A DNA stretch of 6,267 nucleotides, from the NCBI GenBank assembly GCA_003564735.1, contig PXEK01000190.1:1-6267 (forward strand). The letters run 5' to 3'. The notes under the pieces are model-generated. The model made no database searches. It was not told the DNA's origin and saw only the letters and a list, made by a program, of their open reading frames with translations. How positions within the stretch are numbered: the stretch's first letter is position 1; every line of letters begins with the position of its first letter. The position numbers and the translations under genes are program-made. This DNA is from Cryomorphaceae bacterium. GTDB taxonomy: Bacteria; Bacteroidota; Bacteroidia; Flavobacteriales_G; Salibacteraceae. Positions 5,526 to 6,267 of this stretch are shown in pieces.

Positions 5526-6267
5526 GTGATAAAAGAAGAAAGTTTACCCGATATACGAGACTTTTCATATGCTCAATTAAAGGCTGTTTTCGAGGAGATG
5601 GGAGAAAAGTCTTTTCGAGCCAAACAGTTGTTCCAATGGCTGAATAAGGAACGGGCACATAGTTTTGATGAGGTTACAAATTTGTCAAAACCGCTTAGGG
5701 CTAAGTTGGCCGAACGATACTCAATAGGCCGGGTTATGGTGGCTGAGGAACAAATAAGTGAAGACCGGACCATAAAATCGGCATTCAAATTGCCTGACGG
5801 GCCCGTTGTTGAGGGGGTGTTGATTCCAACCAACAAACGAATGACGGCCTGTATATCATCTCAGGTAGGTTGCAGTTTGACGTGTGCGTTTTGCGCAACG
5901 GGAAAACTCAAGCGTATGCGGAATATCAAGGGTCATGAAATTTATGACCAAGTGGCTCTTATTGCCGATCAAGCTAATAAATTTTACGACGCCCCTCTCA
6001 CTAATATTGTTTACATGGGAATGGGTGAGCCGCTCATGAATTATAAGGGTTTGATGGAAAGTGTGGAGCTCATTTCTTCACAAGACGGCTTGGGGATGTC
6101 GCCCAAGCGCATTACGGTATCTACGGCAGGTATTGCCCGAATGATCAAACGACTGGGTGATGATGGGGTGAGGTTTAACCTGGCGCTTTCATTACATGCG
6201 GCCGATGAGGAAAAGCGAAGCAAGATTATGCCGATTAACGACACCAATTCACTCGACGCACTGGCCG
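5526..6267 (+). CDS. rlmN: Dual-specificity RNA methyltransferase RlmN, N-terminal two thirds (3' end outside window)
   Basis: The frame is open to the window end and gives 247 residues of an expected 345-385. RlmN is a radical-SAM enzyme that methylates C2 of A2503 in 23S rRNA and C2 of A37 in some tRNAs. An N-terminal helical domain (about 8-66, with KSFRAKQLFQWL at 28-39) is followed by the radical-SAM core. The cluster motif is Cys116, Cys120 and Cys123 (CSLTCAFC). Cys109 matches E. coli Cys118, Glu96 matches Glu105, and MGMGEPLMN (164-172) is the SAM-binding loop. The spacing between these residues is the same as in E. coli. VSTAG (198-202) and LSLHA (221-225) are also typical. The methyl-carrying Cys near the C-terminus is outside the window. 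I chose the GTG at 5526 because a -7 box abuts it and it leaves a short lead before PDIRDF, as in related proteins. The ATG at 5496 (10 residues longer) is a real alternative, and the frame stays open back to 5364. Confidence 0.93.
   Translation, partial: MIKEESLPDIRDFSYAQLKAVFEEMGEKSFRAKQLFQWLNKERAHSFDEVTNLSKPLRAKLAERYSIGRVMVAEEQISEDRTIKSAFKLPDGPVVEGVLIPTNKRMTACISSQVGCSLTCAFCATGKLKRMRNIKGHEIYDQVALIADQANKFYDAPLTNIVYMGMGEPLMNYKGLMESVELISSQDGLGMSPKRITVSTAGIARMIKRLGDDGVRFNLALSLHAADEEKRSKIMPINDTNSLDALA

Noticed and set aside
5396..5836. Open frames on both strands overlapping the start of rlmN
   Set aside because: They overlap a well-supported rlmN frame, have unlikely composition and no motifs.

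Overview
The window looks like ordinary chromosomal DNA of a member of the Bacteroidota, probably a flavobacterium-like or cytophaga-like Gram-negative. The signs are a lipid A kinase (LpxK), so there is an outer membrane with LPS; absence of clear Shine-Dalgarno sequences ahead of most genes; TAnnTTTG-type -7 boxes, the typical Bacteroidota promoter element; and protein sequences that read like Bacteroidota versions of their families. The taxon is inferred from these features, not from a database search.

Layout. (1) Bases 1-387, plus strand: the C-terminal end of a serine carboxypeptidase-like S10 peptidase, cut by the window edge. (2) Bases 434-856, minus: a small DUF983 membrane protein with two CxxC pairs. 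(3) Bases 857-1218: a gene-free stretch with a likely terminator and a piece resembling a widespread intergenic repeat. (4) Bases 1219-2025, minus: an exported protein of unknown function with an NTF2/SnoaL-like look. (5) Bases 2134-3219, minus: a PaaE-type flavin/2Fe-2S reductase. (6) Bases 3413-5264, minus: a two-gene operon, lpxK then purine nucleoside phosphorylase (punA), overlapping by 62 bases. (7) Bases 5265-5525: a divergent promoter region. (8) Bases 5526-6267, plus: the first two thirds of rlmN (23S rRNA A2503 methyltransferase), cut by the window edge.

The genes are mostly housekeeping: peptide breakdown, purine salvage, lipid A synthesis, rRNA modification and electron transfer. 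I see no IS element, CRISPR array, tRNA, rRNA, toxin-antitoxin or phage gene, and no convincing novel multi-gene system. The points most worth a second look are: -7 boxes lying directly against the start codons of both divergent genes lpxK and rlmN, which suggests leaderless mRNAs; an Asp in place of the base-recognising Asn in the phosphorylase; the lpxK/punA overlap through A6 and A8 runs; a PaaE-like reductase with no oxygenase partner in view; and the unexplained exported protein.
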